A DNA stretch of 30,056 bases from Nemertoderma westbladi (taxonomy: Eukaryota; Xenacoelomorpha; Nemertodermatida; Nemertodermatidae): positions 1-30,056 of the forward strand of contig JAUCBJ010002441.1 of assembly GCA_032718475.1 (NCBI GenBank), given 5' to 3'. Positions 11,301 to 18,475 of this stretch are shown here, one piece after another. The translations under genes and the position numbers were made by a program. Numbering within the stretch: the stretch's first letter is position 1; each line of letters opens with the position of its first letter. The notes under the pieces are model-generated. The model did not search any database. It was not told the DNA's origin and saw only the letters and a program-made list of their open reading frames with translations.

Positions 11301-13575
11301 TATCATTGACTACCTGGGAATGGTTGAGGGGCTCCTACTTCACACTATCATTACACGAACTATCATTGACTACCTGGGACTGGTTGAGGGGCTCCTCCTT
11401 CACACTATCATTACACGAACTATCATTGACTACCTGGGACTGGTAGAGGGGCTCCTCCTTCACATTATTATTACACGAACTATCATTGACTACCTGGGAC
11501 TGTTTGAGGGGCTCCTCCTTCACACTATCATTACACGAACTAACAATGACTAACTGGGACTGGTTGAGGGGCTCCTACTTCACACTATCATTACACGAAC
11601 TATCATTGACTACCTGGGAATGGTTGAGGGGCTCCTACTTCACACTATCATTACACGAACTATCATTGACTACCTGGGACTGGTTGAGGGGCTTCTCCTT
11701 CACACTATCATTACACGAACTATCATTGACTACCTGGGACTGGTTGAGGGGCTCCTACTTCACACTATCATTACACGAACTATCATTGACTACCTGGGAC
11801 TGGTTGAGGGGCTCCTCCTTCACACTATTATTACATGAACTATCATTGACTACCTGGGACTGGTTGAGGGGCTCCTCCTTCTCACTATGATTACACGAAC
11901 GATCATTGACTACCTGGGACTGGTTGAGGGGCTCCTCATTCACACTATCATTACACGAACTATCATTGACTACCTGGGACTGGTTGAGGGGCTCCTCCTT
12001 CACACTATTATTACACGAACTATCATTGACTACCTGGGACTGGTTGAGGGGCTCCTACTTCACACTATTATTACACAAACTAACAATGACTAACTGGGAC
12101 TGGTTGAGGGGCTCCTACTTCACACTATCATTACACGAACTATCATTGACTACCTGGGACTGGTTGAGGGGCTCCTACTTCACACTATTATTACACGAAC
12201 TAACAATGACTAACTGGGACTGGTTGAGGGGCTCCTACTTCACACTATCATTACACGAACTATCATTGACTACCTGGGACTGGTTGAGGGGCTCCTCCTC
12301 CACACTATCATTACACGAACTATCATTGACTACCTGGGACTGGTAGAGGGGCTCCTACTTCACATTATCATTACACGAACTATCATTGACTACCTGGGAC
12401 TGGTTGAGGGGCTCCTCCTTCACACTATCATTACACGAACTATCATTTACTACCTGGGACTGGTTGAGGGGCTCCTACTTCACACTATCATTACACGAAC
12501 TATCATTGACTACCTGGGACTGGTTGAGGGGCTCCTCCTTCACACTATCATTACACGAACTATCATTGACTATCTGGGACTGGTTGAGGAGCTCCTACTT
12601 CACACTATCATTACACGAACTATCATTGACTACCTGGGACTGGTTGAGGGGCTCCTCCTTCACACTATTATTACACGAACTATCATTGACTACCTGGGAC
12701 TGGTTGAGGGGCTCCTCCTTCACACTATCATTACACGAACTATCATTGACTACCTGGGACTGGTTGAGGGGCTCCTCCTTCACACTATTATTACACGAAC
12801 TATCATTGACTACCTGGGACTGGTTGAAGGGCTCCTCCTTCACACTATCATTACACGAACTATCATTGACTACCTGGGACTGGTTGAGGGGCTTCTCCTT
12901 CACACTATCATTACACGAACTATCATTGACTACCTCGGACTGGTTGAGGGGCTCATCCTTCACACTATCATTACACGAACTATCATTGACTACCTGGGAC
13001 TGGTTGAGGGGCTCCTCCTTCACACTATTATTACACGAACTATCATTGACTACCTGGAACTGGTTGAGGGGCTCCTCCTTCACACTATCATTACACGATC
13101 ATTTTTCGAAAATGAAAAACTATGATTTTATTGTACTCTCATCTGATAGGCTTAAACTACTAAGTAAAGTAGGTAGGGTAAGTAAGGTAGGTGGCGGTAA
13201 GGTTAAGGACAGTCAGAATGCATAATTTCCAGTCAGCCTGAACCTACTTATGGTACCACCAAACCTAAAGAATTATGGTGCTTAATATCACGTCGTTAAA
13301 TATAATATGCCGCAGTCGGTTTACTATATATATATATCGTTTACTTTATTTCCCGCCCCCCATGAAAATAGAGCTTTTAATTATTTTTAATTATTATACC
13401 TTATTATTTTTTAGTTTGGACGAGCACATCGGTTGTTTTGGGTCAGAGTCAGAGTTACCTAGGCCTCCCGATCCCCCAGTTCGCAACAAGTATGGCTGCA
13501 AAAACGACCCCATTGGCTCCCATTGGATCACCTCCGGTCACTGGCCAATCACAGGGCACCAAAAGGTTACATTGA
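2266..13575 (+). CDS. Ser/Pro-rich protein gene, 3' part (exons 2266-2390, 5798-6471, 13415-13575)
   Basis: Three exons join with agreeing phases: 2266-2390 leaves two bases, 5798-6471 takes one and leaves one, and 13415-13575 takes two and ends in TGA. Together they encode 319 residues. The product looks disordered and is Ser/Pro-rich, with a run of SPSPMGFQ-type octads, an acidic Ser patch (TGSSSDESCKSDNEEG) and a Pro/Gln-rich C-terminus. This resembles the disordered tail of a nuclear or signalling protein with many proline-directed phosphorylation sites, but I cannot name the family. Upstream exons may be 121-206 and/or 996-1161. Both introns are filled by minisatellites. An AATAAA at 13604-13609 supports the 3' end. 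The gene converges on the minus-strand IQANK1-like gene. Exon joining is inferred from sequence only. Confidence 0.55.
2379..2423 (+). repeat. Single diverged copy (likely seed) of the 45-bp minisatellite unit
   Basis: GATATT, CCCGAGGTAAGAG and AAACAACG at 2379-2406 line up with GATATT, CCCAAGGTAAGG and GAAACAACC of the array unit. The seed lacks the three bases ATA and has two transitions around the GT. Similarity continues more weakly into CCCGGTATCG, against CCCGACACCATCG in the array's minority variant. The seed spans the exon end and donor site of 2266-2390. Confidence 0.75.
2424..2672. other. AT-rich intron between seed and array
   Basis: T-rich sequence (near 2441-2465) and unremarkable AT-rich DNA. 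No gene is seen. Confidence 0.5.
2673..5690. repeat. 45-bp minisatellite, 67 units
   Basis: A head-to-tail array of a 45-bp unit containing TATACCCAAGGTAAGGGAAA and ending near ACACCATAGAACT. The first unit is 48 bp (extra ATT); the other 66 are 45 bp. I see only one substitution class, ATAG to ATCG, in three units (4113, 4203, 4833). Because 45 is divisible by three and the unit has no stop in three frames, the array reads as three overlapping pseudo-proteins of about 1000 residues, such as repeated TDIIPKVRETTRHHR on the plus strand. These are not credible genes: the array lies in an intron and the flanking frames are non-coding. Every unit carries AAG|GTAAGG on the plus strand, eight of nine positions of a consensus 5' splice site. 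Confidence 0.97.
5691..5797 (+). other. Intron end with branch/polypyrimidine region
   Basis: AT-rich sequence from the last repeat unit to the acceptor ATCACTTTTCAG at 5786-5797. TAATTAT at 5780-5786 could contain the branch point. Only about 107 bp separate the splice-donor-like array from this acceptor. Confidence 0.5.
5798..6471 (+). CDS. Large Ser/Pro-rich exon
   Basis: This 674-base exon lies between a strong acceptor (TTTTCAG) and a strong donor (CTG|GTGAGT). The frame begins GA-FGGSALTSSPWQPRHP and passes PRRGWPGKPSSGGG, an acidic serine patch (SSSDESCKSDNEEG), a Leu/Gly segment (FLLGLGLAGGELM) and five octad repeats of SPSPMGFQ type (6225-6344). It ends in Ser/Thr/Gln-rich sequence. 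GC content is much higher than in the flanking DNA, as expected for coding sequence. The dense SP dipeptides look like proline-directed kinase sites. A Mediator-type or kinase-scaffold tail is conceivable, but no diagnostic motif is visible. Confidence 0.75.
6225..6344 (+). repeat. Five 24-bp coding repeats (SPSPMGFQ octads)
   Basis: Five consecutive 24-base units encode SPSPMGFQ, SPSPVAFQ, SPSPMGFQ, SPSPMGGN and TPSPVPPT. Third positions vary while the SP pairs are kept, the pattern expected of selected coding repeats. This contrasts with the non-coding minisatellites on either side. Confidence 0.85.
6508..13098. repeat. 60-bp minisatellite, about 110 units
   Basis: A head-to-tail 60-bp unit built from ACTATCATTACACGA, ACTATCATTGACTAC, CTGGGACTGGTTGAG and GGGCTCCTCCTTCAC. 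The first two 15-mers are near-duplicates. Units fall into variant classes: CTCCTACTT for CTCCTCCTT, TATTATT for TATCATT, TGTTTG for TGGTTG, and AACAATGACTAACTGGG. Long open frames exist on both strands (plus TWDWLRGSSFTLSLHELSLT; minus VKEEPLNQSQVV with NDSSC). Frequent variants put stops in them (CTCCTACTT gives TAG on the minus strand) and common changes are non-synonymous, so coding is unlikely. The array fills nearly all of the 6.9-kb intron 6472-13414. Confidence 0.97.
13099..13414 (+). other. Intron 3' segment after the 60-bp array
   Basis: Unique AT-rich sequence with GTAGGTAGGGTAAGTAAGG-like purine runs (near 13170-13190) and a short TA repeat at about 13325-13337. It ends in a strong acceptor, ATTATTTTTTAG (13403-13414). 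No exon is seen. Confidence 0.5.
13415..13575 (+). CDS. Terminal exon of the Ser/Pro-rich gene
   Basis: It is preceded by a strong T-rich acceptor. Reading in the phase left by exon 5798-6471 gives 52 further codons (starts WTSTSVVLGQSQSYLG, ends GSPPVTGQSQGTKRLH) and a TGA at 13573-13575. Composition (Ser, Pro, Gln, Thr) continues that of the previous exon. Another frame is open to TAG at 13590-13592 but does not match the phase. AATAAA lies 28 bases downstream. Confidence 0.6.
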
Positions 13576-13603
13576 TACGACCAGAGACTTAGACAACTGT
13601 AAT

Positions 13604-13609
13604 AATAAA
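13604..13609 (+). terminator. Poly(A) signal AATAAA
   Basis: A canonical AATAAA 28 bases after the TGA of the plus-strand Ser/Pro-rich gene supports 13415-13575 as its last exon. Confidence 0.6.
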
Positions 13610-13629
13610 CCAGTTTATGATTTAGTTAT

Positions 13630-13739
13630 AGATATTATTACTTGTGTGCGCAGTAGATATTATTACTTGTGTGCGCAGTAGATGTTCATTACTTGTGTGC
13701 GCAGTAGATGTTCATTACTTGTGTGCGCAGTAGATGTTC
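13630..13739. repeat. Four 25-26 bp tandem repeats plus a partial
   Basis: Units of AGATATTATTACTTGTGTGC + GCAGT (25 bp, two copies), then two 26-bp units with ATGTTC in place of ATATTA, then a partial. The array lies in the 3' flank between the two convergent genes. Confidence 0.9.
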
Positions 13740-14154
13740 TTTTTTTTAGTTAATTATTTTATATTATTATGTCATGTAATCGCTTTATCAGTGCAGTGCA
13801 GTGCTTATACCTTTAAATAGTGTTTGATGCAGGAATCTATTTATTTCAATCATGTATTTAAAACGATGCAAATTTGATGCAATAATTTACGAATATTATA
13901 TTATACCCTATAATTCATACGAGGCTTTCATTTTATTTAACAAAGGAAAACCCATTTCAAATACCATTGTATTGTTGGTATTTTCAAAACGATGTCAAAT
14001 TTATTCAAGTCAAGTCCGGATATAGCAATGTATGTCACGTCACGTATAAAAAACATGTTTTCTTATCAAACAATTAATAATATGTTCATCAATCGTAATA
14101 TATATTAATTGTTAATGAGATATTTCATAAAGATAATACAATTATATTTATTCT
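13740..14154. other. Intergenic region between convergent genes
   Basis: AT-rich with no coding signal. On the minus strand an AATAAA (14147-14152) sits two bases after the stop of the IQANK1-like gene. That is unusually close but could serve as its poly(A) signal. Confidence 0.4.
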
Positions 14155-14658
14155 CTAGGTAGTTAATGGAATGTGAATCCGTAAGACATAAGTTTTATCC
14201 AATAACTGTTGAGGAGGCATCAACAATTTAGTTATGACAATAAACATAAATTTATTAATCCTAGATTCCATAAAGTTATTGGGATTGTATTCGTCACCAT
14301 CAGCCTCCTTTATTAGCTTCTTATAAACGTCTTCTTTTAGAATCTCTTTATCCATAATCATATCCATGAGTCCGGGTGTCACATCATCGAACTTCATACT
14401 AGCTGTATCGAACATGTCTATGTCCATTAGGTCTAGGACTATTGGTTTACCGTATCTCAAACCACCTAGGATAGCTAGTCGGATTGTCTGCGGCTCCATA
14501 TTTGCTGGACTACACGCGTTCAGGTAGTTTGTATCGCGATATCGTAAGAAAGTCGTCGCCTGTCCATTTCTGTCTATCAATAAGGGCCACTTCCCGCAGT
14601 TCCTTATCTTATCGCCAATGTCCCGCATAAGAATTTCGTCCAACTCCTTTATGAGAAC
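14155..14658 (-). CDS. IQANK1: IQANK1-like exon 7: dynein D5-like domain and stop
   Basis: Acceptor TTTACTTTAG precedes VLIKELDEILMRDIGDKI. The exon then encodes GKWPLLIDRNGQATTFLR, GGLRYGKPIVLDLMD and FMFIVITKLLMPPQQLL, and ends in TAG. The spacing of these motifs parallels the WPLxIDPQGQA, FGxPxLLE and FRFYxTTKLxNP motifs of dynein heavy-chain D5, a module without a canonical Walker P-loop. The relationship is inferred from motif order. About half the residues match the paralogous exon at 19580-20080. Confidence 0.88.
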   Translation of the reverse strand, partial: VLIKELDEILMRDIGDKIRNCGKWPLLIDRNGQATTFLRYRDTNYLNACSPANMEPQTIRLAILGGLRYGKPIVLDLMDIDMFDTASMKFDDVTPGLMDMIMDKEILKEDVYKKLIKEADGDEYNPNNFMESRINKFMFIVITKLLMPPQQLLDKTYVLRIHIPLTT

Positions 14659-17600
14659 CTAAAGTAAACGAAATATAAAGTTTAATCTTTATGTCGTAAC
14701 TATCCGTGAACAACATCATTATAGTAATTGAACAGCCGCCGAGTTCGTTGTGGCGGTCCCCATAACTGGATAATTAGACATGGTTTCGATTCCCTTTCGT
14801 GGCGAATTTTAAATTTTCTCTCTTCAATTGACTTAGTTTTGTTCATACAGTAGGCTGGAGCCTATACTATACAGTCGGCATATACAAAGTCATGTTTAAA
14901 ATTACTTAAATTAAATATTTAAATTATTTATATAAGTATATTTCCTTAGTTCGTTTATATTTTATTATTCCGTGTTTCTCACCTTCAACCCCGGTAAGTC
15001 GTCCTCCGCTAACTCTCCCTCCTTCTGTTCTCTCAACCGGAGTTTCGCTTCGTCCAGTTTCACCAAGGCATCATCCGATTTCAATTTGGATTCATCTACG
15101 ATTTTCTCGGCGTCGTGAACTATTTGCAACGTAATATCCGTGTTCAACCCCTTCCCAGCCACCTTGTCATGCTCTGTGATACGTTTATTCAGTTCCTTGT
15201 ACGCCTTTTCGAGTTGTTTCTGATATGTAGAATAATTCTTCTAAAATAATAATATGGGATCATGACCTACTAAATATATATATATATAGTAGGTCATGTT
15301 GGGATTTATTAAAAGAGATTTAAAGTATTTCTAAAGGTATCTAGAATTTCCCATTCTAGAATTGAATCATAAAATAACACCAATTCCAATATCCACTATA
15401 ATAATAGTGTGATTGGCGTAGACCACAGCTGTAATTTTCACACTTCTATTTTACCCACTTTTTCAATTTGAGAGCATTTATCTTAAGCTAAAGTCCAATC
15501 ATTAGAAATTACATAAATGCTCTGCATCATGGCCTCAGCGGCCCCACTGTATGCAATATAACTTTATATATTATTGATTTAGATTGTCTACCAACCACAT
15601 TCTGGAACCGACGGATACATATCAAAATTAAAAGCAAACATTTCAAATAAACATTAGCGCCTCGGTGCCAAATATACTGTAGTTTTCTGTTGCTAACCTG
15701 CAACTTTTCTATTTCTATCTCCAGTTTATTTTCTTCCTCCTTCCTCACCCTGGTCTCTTCTGCTTTCCTTTTTTCCCTTTCCTCGGCAATCCGCTCTATA
15801 AGTCCTTCAGTCTGTCCCACATCCCAGTCTTCTAGGATTTGTTTTACGGCGTCTTGGCTGGCGATACCGGCTGGTGTGCACCCATCCTCCGCGTATAGTC
15901 GTGGATCTGCACCGTACTGCAGTAGCATCTGCACAGCCGCAATGTGCCCTGTGCAGTAAAACATAAAGATAAATTTCGCTATTAATGATGAGTTTCTATT
16001 GAAAGCTTATTGAATACTATGATCACCATGATGACTACAAATCAATGTCTACTTTTTTACCGTTGTCACCACTGTATAAATCACTCAGGCATTCATAAAC
16101 TCTCAAACATGACAGAGTTCCAAAGTGCCCTCTACTATTTGTATCGGCGCCTTTCTCTTACCAGCATATGCGGCTCTGTACAAGGGAGTTCTCGCAAAGT
16201 TGCCCCTACTATTTGTATCGGCGCCTTTCTCTATCAGTAAACGGATTGTGTCCGCATTCCCCCCAGCAGAGGCTTCAGACAAAGGGGTGTTGTTATTGGC
16301 GTCTTCGCAATCAACTATGGCTATCTGGTGTTTGGCTCTGTAAGTTATAAATAATATTGAGTCCTTATAAACTGTAAGTTACAGCAAATAACTTAACTCA
16401 TGCTAACTACTACTACTACTACTACTACTAGGTCGTGCAAACTCGGATACAGGTTAAATCCCAGAGTTAGGGAGTTAAATAAAGAACAATTCCTTCGTCT
16501 AGATTTTTTCACCTGAGTAGTTTGCCCACAGCGTTGTTAGGGACGCCATTCTTTGTATCCAAGTCGTTGACCTCCTTTAATATCGCCATAATTTCCTCGT
16601 TATCACCATCGAATGACGCCTCCAGCATTCTCTTCCGTCGTTTACGCTCTTCCGCTTTACGAATTCTCTCAAGTTCTTCTTTCTTTCGCTCTTTCTCTGC
16701 TTTCTCCTAAACTTATCAATATGGAATCTGTTTAATGTAGGTATGTTTATACATTTAACTACTGAACATATTATAAACAATGTCCTGGAATATCTTTAGT
16801 CAGGTACCCCCTTCTGCTTCTACAAATCTTAATGAGATTGCATGAAATTTGAAACAGAAATAATTTCACCTCCCGACCATTGACTGGGTGAACCAAAATT
16901 TTTATTTTTCCTATCATTCTATAGCTACAAGCGATTGAAAAAGTCATCAGTTCCAACTCAGTTATTTTTCAACCTTATAGTGAGTGATATGTTGGTTCCA
17001 ATGGAAACCTGGTCATGTAAGGATTCATAATATCTAACACAATCTGAATTTCCTTGAGAGATATCTGAGATATGAGCGTTCAAATGTTGCATGGTTTTGC
17101 TTTTGCACGAGGCTATTTTATTTTATTTAATAAATGAACCATATTCTAGAACATTTTGTTTATCACAAACGTAGCTGGGCAACAATGCAATACCTCTTCA
17201 ATGTTACTATGGTGTATTTATTATTAAATAGAATAAACTAGCCTCGCGCAGCTGCAAAACCATGCAACTTTTGAACGCCAATATCTCGGCTATTTTACGA
17301 CAAAATGGAACTTGTGCAATATCGAAGAGGACATCTTTACAAACACTTGTAGCTAAAGAATGAAAGCTAAAATAAATATTCTGTCTCACCCAGCAAAGAG
17401 GCGAGATGTGAAACTATCTCTGTTTCAAATTCAATGCAATTTCACTAAGATTATTGTTAAAAAAATAATTTTTTTATGTGGGGGGGGGGGGGGGGGGGGG
17501 TGGTCCATGTCACTGAACACTGAATTACGACATATTCCAGGACATGGAGTACTGTATGTTTCACTACGATACTGTAACCCAATAATCAATGCTTTTGATA

Positions 17601-18475
17601 TTCCACCTTGTTGTCTGCATTTTCACCAGTTCCATTTATTGTTGATATGGTAACGAACCTGTTCCATTTTAACTAGTTGCACGAAGGCCTCCTTTTCAAT
17701 TCTCTCCATCAACGATTCATATTCAACCTTCTTCATTCTGCGCTTCTGTAATTGACATCGCGCCAGAAAACGGCGAACCACTGATTGAATTTTTGTCGCG
17801 GCAAAATCTTTTGTGGTCCAGGCGCCCTACGAAAGGTTCAGTGATTAACGGAGAACTTATATAACATTGTATCGTTTGTGAATACATCACACACTCTATA
17901 AGAAACCACATAACACAAGCCAAACTAACTTTCACGCATATACAGTAAACGGAATAAAAACCTGCCCACGCTAAAATACAGTAGGCCTATGTTTTGTTCC
18001 AAAAAGGATATTTGACGATGCATCGATCGATTCACGATAGACCATTCATTTAGGAGTCAATTTAAAATTCTGCATAAAATATTATTCAATAGTCTTAAAC
18101 GTACATAGATAGTGTGCCCATCAGTGTATCTTCATTGAATTAATAATTAATCTAATAATAATAATCAGATCTCCCATTATATCCCGCTGTTGATATTTTC
18201 TCTCAGATGCGAGCAGAATATTAAAATTTAAATAACATGCAATGTGCACACATTACCTGCTTTTTAGTTTGGTTTCCTTGACCCATTGCGGACACTTCTC
18301 CTTGTTTGGTTTTTCCTGTAGTCGGAGTTGACTTATTTGTTGGCGGCCTGGTTTGTACACCAGACTTCCCTGGTATGGACTTTCCTCTACCGACTGCTAC
18401 CTTCTTTACTCCCGGCCCCTGGCCGACCGGTTTTCCCATTAGCCGAGAAGGAGTGGCTGACTTTTTAGGTGGCAT
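14155..18475 (-). CDS. IQANK1: IQ motif and ankyrin repeat protein (IQANK1-like), seven exons, complete
   Basis: The exons, in transcript order, are 18257-18475, 17659-17826, 16513-16706, 16162-16337, 15698-15948, 14983-15240 and 14155-14658. All have GT/AG borders and their phases agree. They sum to 1770 bases, 589 residues plus stop. Domain order: basic disordered N-terminus (1-73), IQ motif (IQSVVRRFLARCQ, near 86-98), charged coiled coil (120-155), ankyrin repeats (about 160-280), second charged coiled coil (near 290-420), and a C-terminal domain (422-589) containing GKWPLLID and FMFIVITKLL. That domain resembles the dynein heavy-chain D5 (AAA_9) region. The architecture matches vertebrate IQANK1. 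Calmodulin binding through the IQ motif is expected from the family; the cellular role is poorly known. A truncated tandem paralogue lies just upstream (19580-21635). Confidence 0.85.
14782..14793 (+). other. Possible tRNA-type B-box remnant
   Basis: GGTTTCGATTCC resembles a pol III B box with one extra T, and a GTTCGTTGTGGCGG element lies about 40 bases upstream. It may be a decayed tRNA-derived SINE head within intron 6. There is no cloverleaf, so it is not a tRNA gene. Confidence 0.15.
14983..15240 (-). CDS. IQANK1: IQANK1-like exon 6: linker/coiled coil
   Basis: Acceptor ATTATTTTAG, then 86 residues in phase 0 (starts KNYSTYQKQLEKAYKELN, ends LAEDDLPGLK), then donor AAG|GTGAGA. The sequence is rich in Lys, Glu and Leu with heptad-like spacing. 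It probably forms a helical linker between the ankyrin repeats and the C-terminal domain. Confidence 0.88.
15261..15298. repeat. Perfect 12-bp inverted repeat around an AT loop
   Basis: CATGACCTACTA at 15261-15272 is mirrored by TAGTAGGTCATG at 15287-15298, around an (AT)n core. It lies in intron 5 of the IQANK1-like gene, about 20 bases from the exon 6 acceptor. Confidence 0.9.
15698..15948 (-). CDS. IQANK1: IQANK1-like exon 5: ankyrin repeat and coiled coil
   Basis: Acceptor TTACTGCACAG. The first two bases complete a Gly codon with the previous exon, giving AAYAG-GHIAAVQMLLQYGADP, a textbook ankyrin helix-loop-helix. EDGCTPAGIASQDAVKQIL follows, then a strongly charged EREKRKAEETRVRKEEEN helix. 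The donor is CAG|GTTAGC, with a C-terminal phase of 0. Confidence 0.9.
16120..16232. repeat. Duplicated exon segment across the exon 4 donor
   Basis: The 27-base stretch 16206-16232 (in exon 4) recurs exactly at 16132-16158, just inside intron 4, with weaker similarity extending about 12 bases on the low-coordinate side. The offset is 74 bp. On the minus strand the exonic copy reads CTGATAGAGAAAGGCGCC, while the intronic copy is preceded by CTG|GTAAGAGAAAGG, so the donor lies inside the copied segment. Confidence 0.9.
16162..16337 (-). CDS. IQANK1: IQANK1-like exon 4: ankyrin repeats
   Basis: Acceptor ATAACTTACAG. The exon encodes KHQIAIVDCEDANNNTPLSE, then AGGNADTIRLLIEKGAD, then RGNFARTPLYRAAYA. 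These contain ankyrin TPL and G-AD signatures. The donor is CTG|GTAAGA. Phase 2 in and phase 1 out agree with both neighbours. Confidence 0.9.
16406..16430. repeat. (ACT)n microsatellite
   Basis: About eight ACT/CTA triplets in intron 3 of the IQANK1-like gene. Confidence 0.9.
16513..16706 (-). CDS. IQANK1: IQANK1-like exon 3: coiled coil and first ankyrin helix
   Basis: The acceptor AAGTTTAG begins a phase-0 exon that starts with charged coiled coil (EKAEKERKKEELERIRKAEE). It then encodes MLEASFDGDNEEIMAILKE and DLDTKNGVPNNAVGKLL, the entry into the ankyrin stack. It ends in phase 2 at donor CAG|GTGAAA. Confidence 0.87.
16780..17545. mobile_element. Foldback/MITE-like element with long inverted arms
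   Basis: ATGTCCTGGAATAT at the left end is matched by its inverse, ATATTCCAGGACAT, at 17532-17545. Further inside, GAAATTTGAAACAGA (16848-16862) pairs with the inverse of TCTGTTTCAAATTC, and TTGCATGGTTTTGC (17086-17099) pairs with GCAAAACCATGCAA (17251-17264). Arms of roughly 320-360 bp flank a short unique centre near 17140-17210. There is no coding capacity and no clear target-site duplication. It lies in intron 2 of the IQANK1-like gene, with a G22 run in its right arm. Confidence 0.75.
17479..17500. repeat. Run of 22 G
   Basis: An uninterrupted G tract inside the right arm of the foldback element. The length may be unreliable in assembly. Confidence 0.95.
17659..17826 (-). CDS. IQANK1: IQANK1-like exon 2: IQ motif
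   Basis: Acceptor CCTTTCGTAG. The exon encodes AWTTKDFAATKIQSVVRR then FLARCQLQKRRMKK, which fits the IQxxxRGxxxR pattern in its incomplete form (IQSVVRRFLAR). A Glu/Lys-rich helix follows, ending KMEQ at donor CAG|GTTCGT. Phase 0 at both ends. Calmodulin or a related EF-hand protein is the likely partner. Confidence 0.9.
17831..18256 (-). other. Intron 1 of the IQANK1-like gene
   Basis: AT-rich sequence with no further exon seen. A TAGGCCTA word lies near 17981. Confidence 0.5.
18257..18475 (-). CDS. IQANK1: IQANK1-like exon 1: start and basic N-terminus
   Basis: It starts MPPKKSATPSRLMGKPVGQ and continues Lys/Gly/Pro/Thr-rich to GNQTKKQ at donor CAG|GTAATG. An in-frame ATG five codons upstream exists. 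This start was chosen because the paralogue at 21633 also begins MPPKK. The segment is probably disordered. Confidence 0.85.

Noticed and set aside
2673-13098. CRISPR-like arrays
   Set aside because: Units are contiguous with no unique spacers, and the genome is eukaryotic with introns.
6506-13225. Repeat proteins (TWDWLRGSSFTL... on plus, KEEPLNQSQVV... on minus) across the 60-bp array
   Set aside because: Frames are broken repeatedly by common unit variants, and the variants change amino acids freely. There is no sign of selection.
14740-14800. tRNA gene
   Set aside because: Only a degenerate B-box-like word is present. No acceptor stem or anticodon arm can be drawn.
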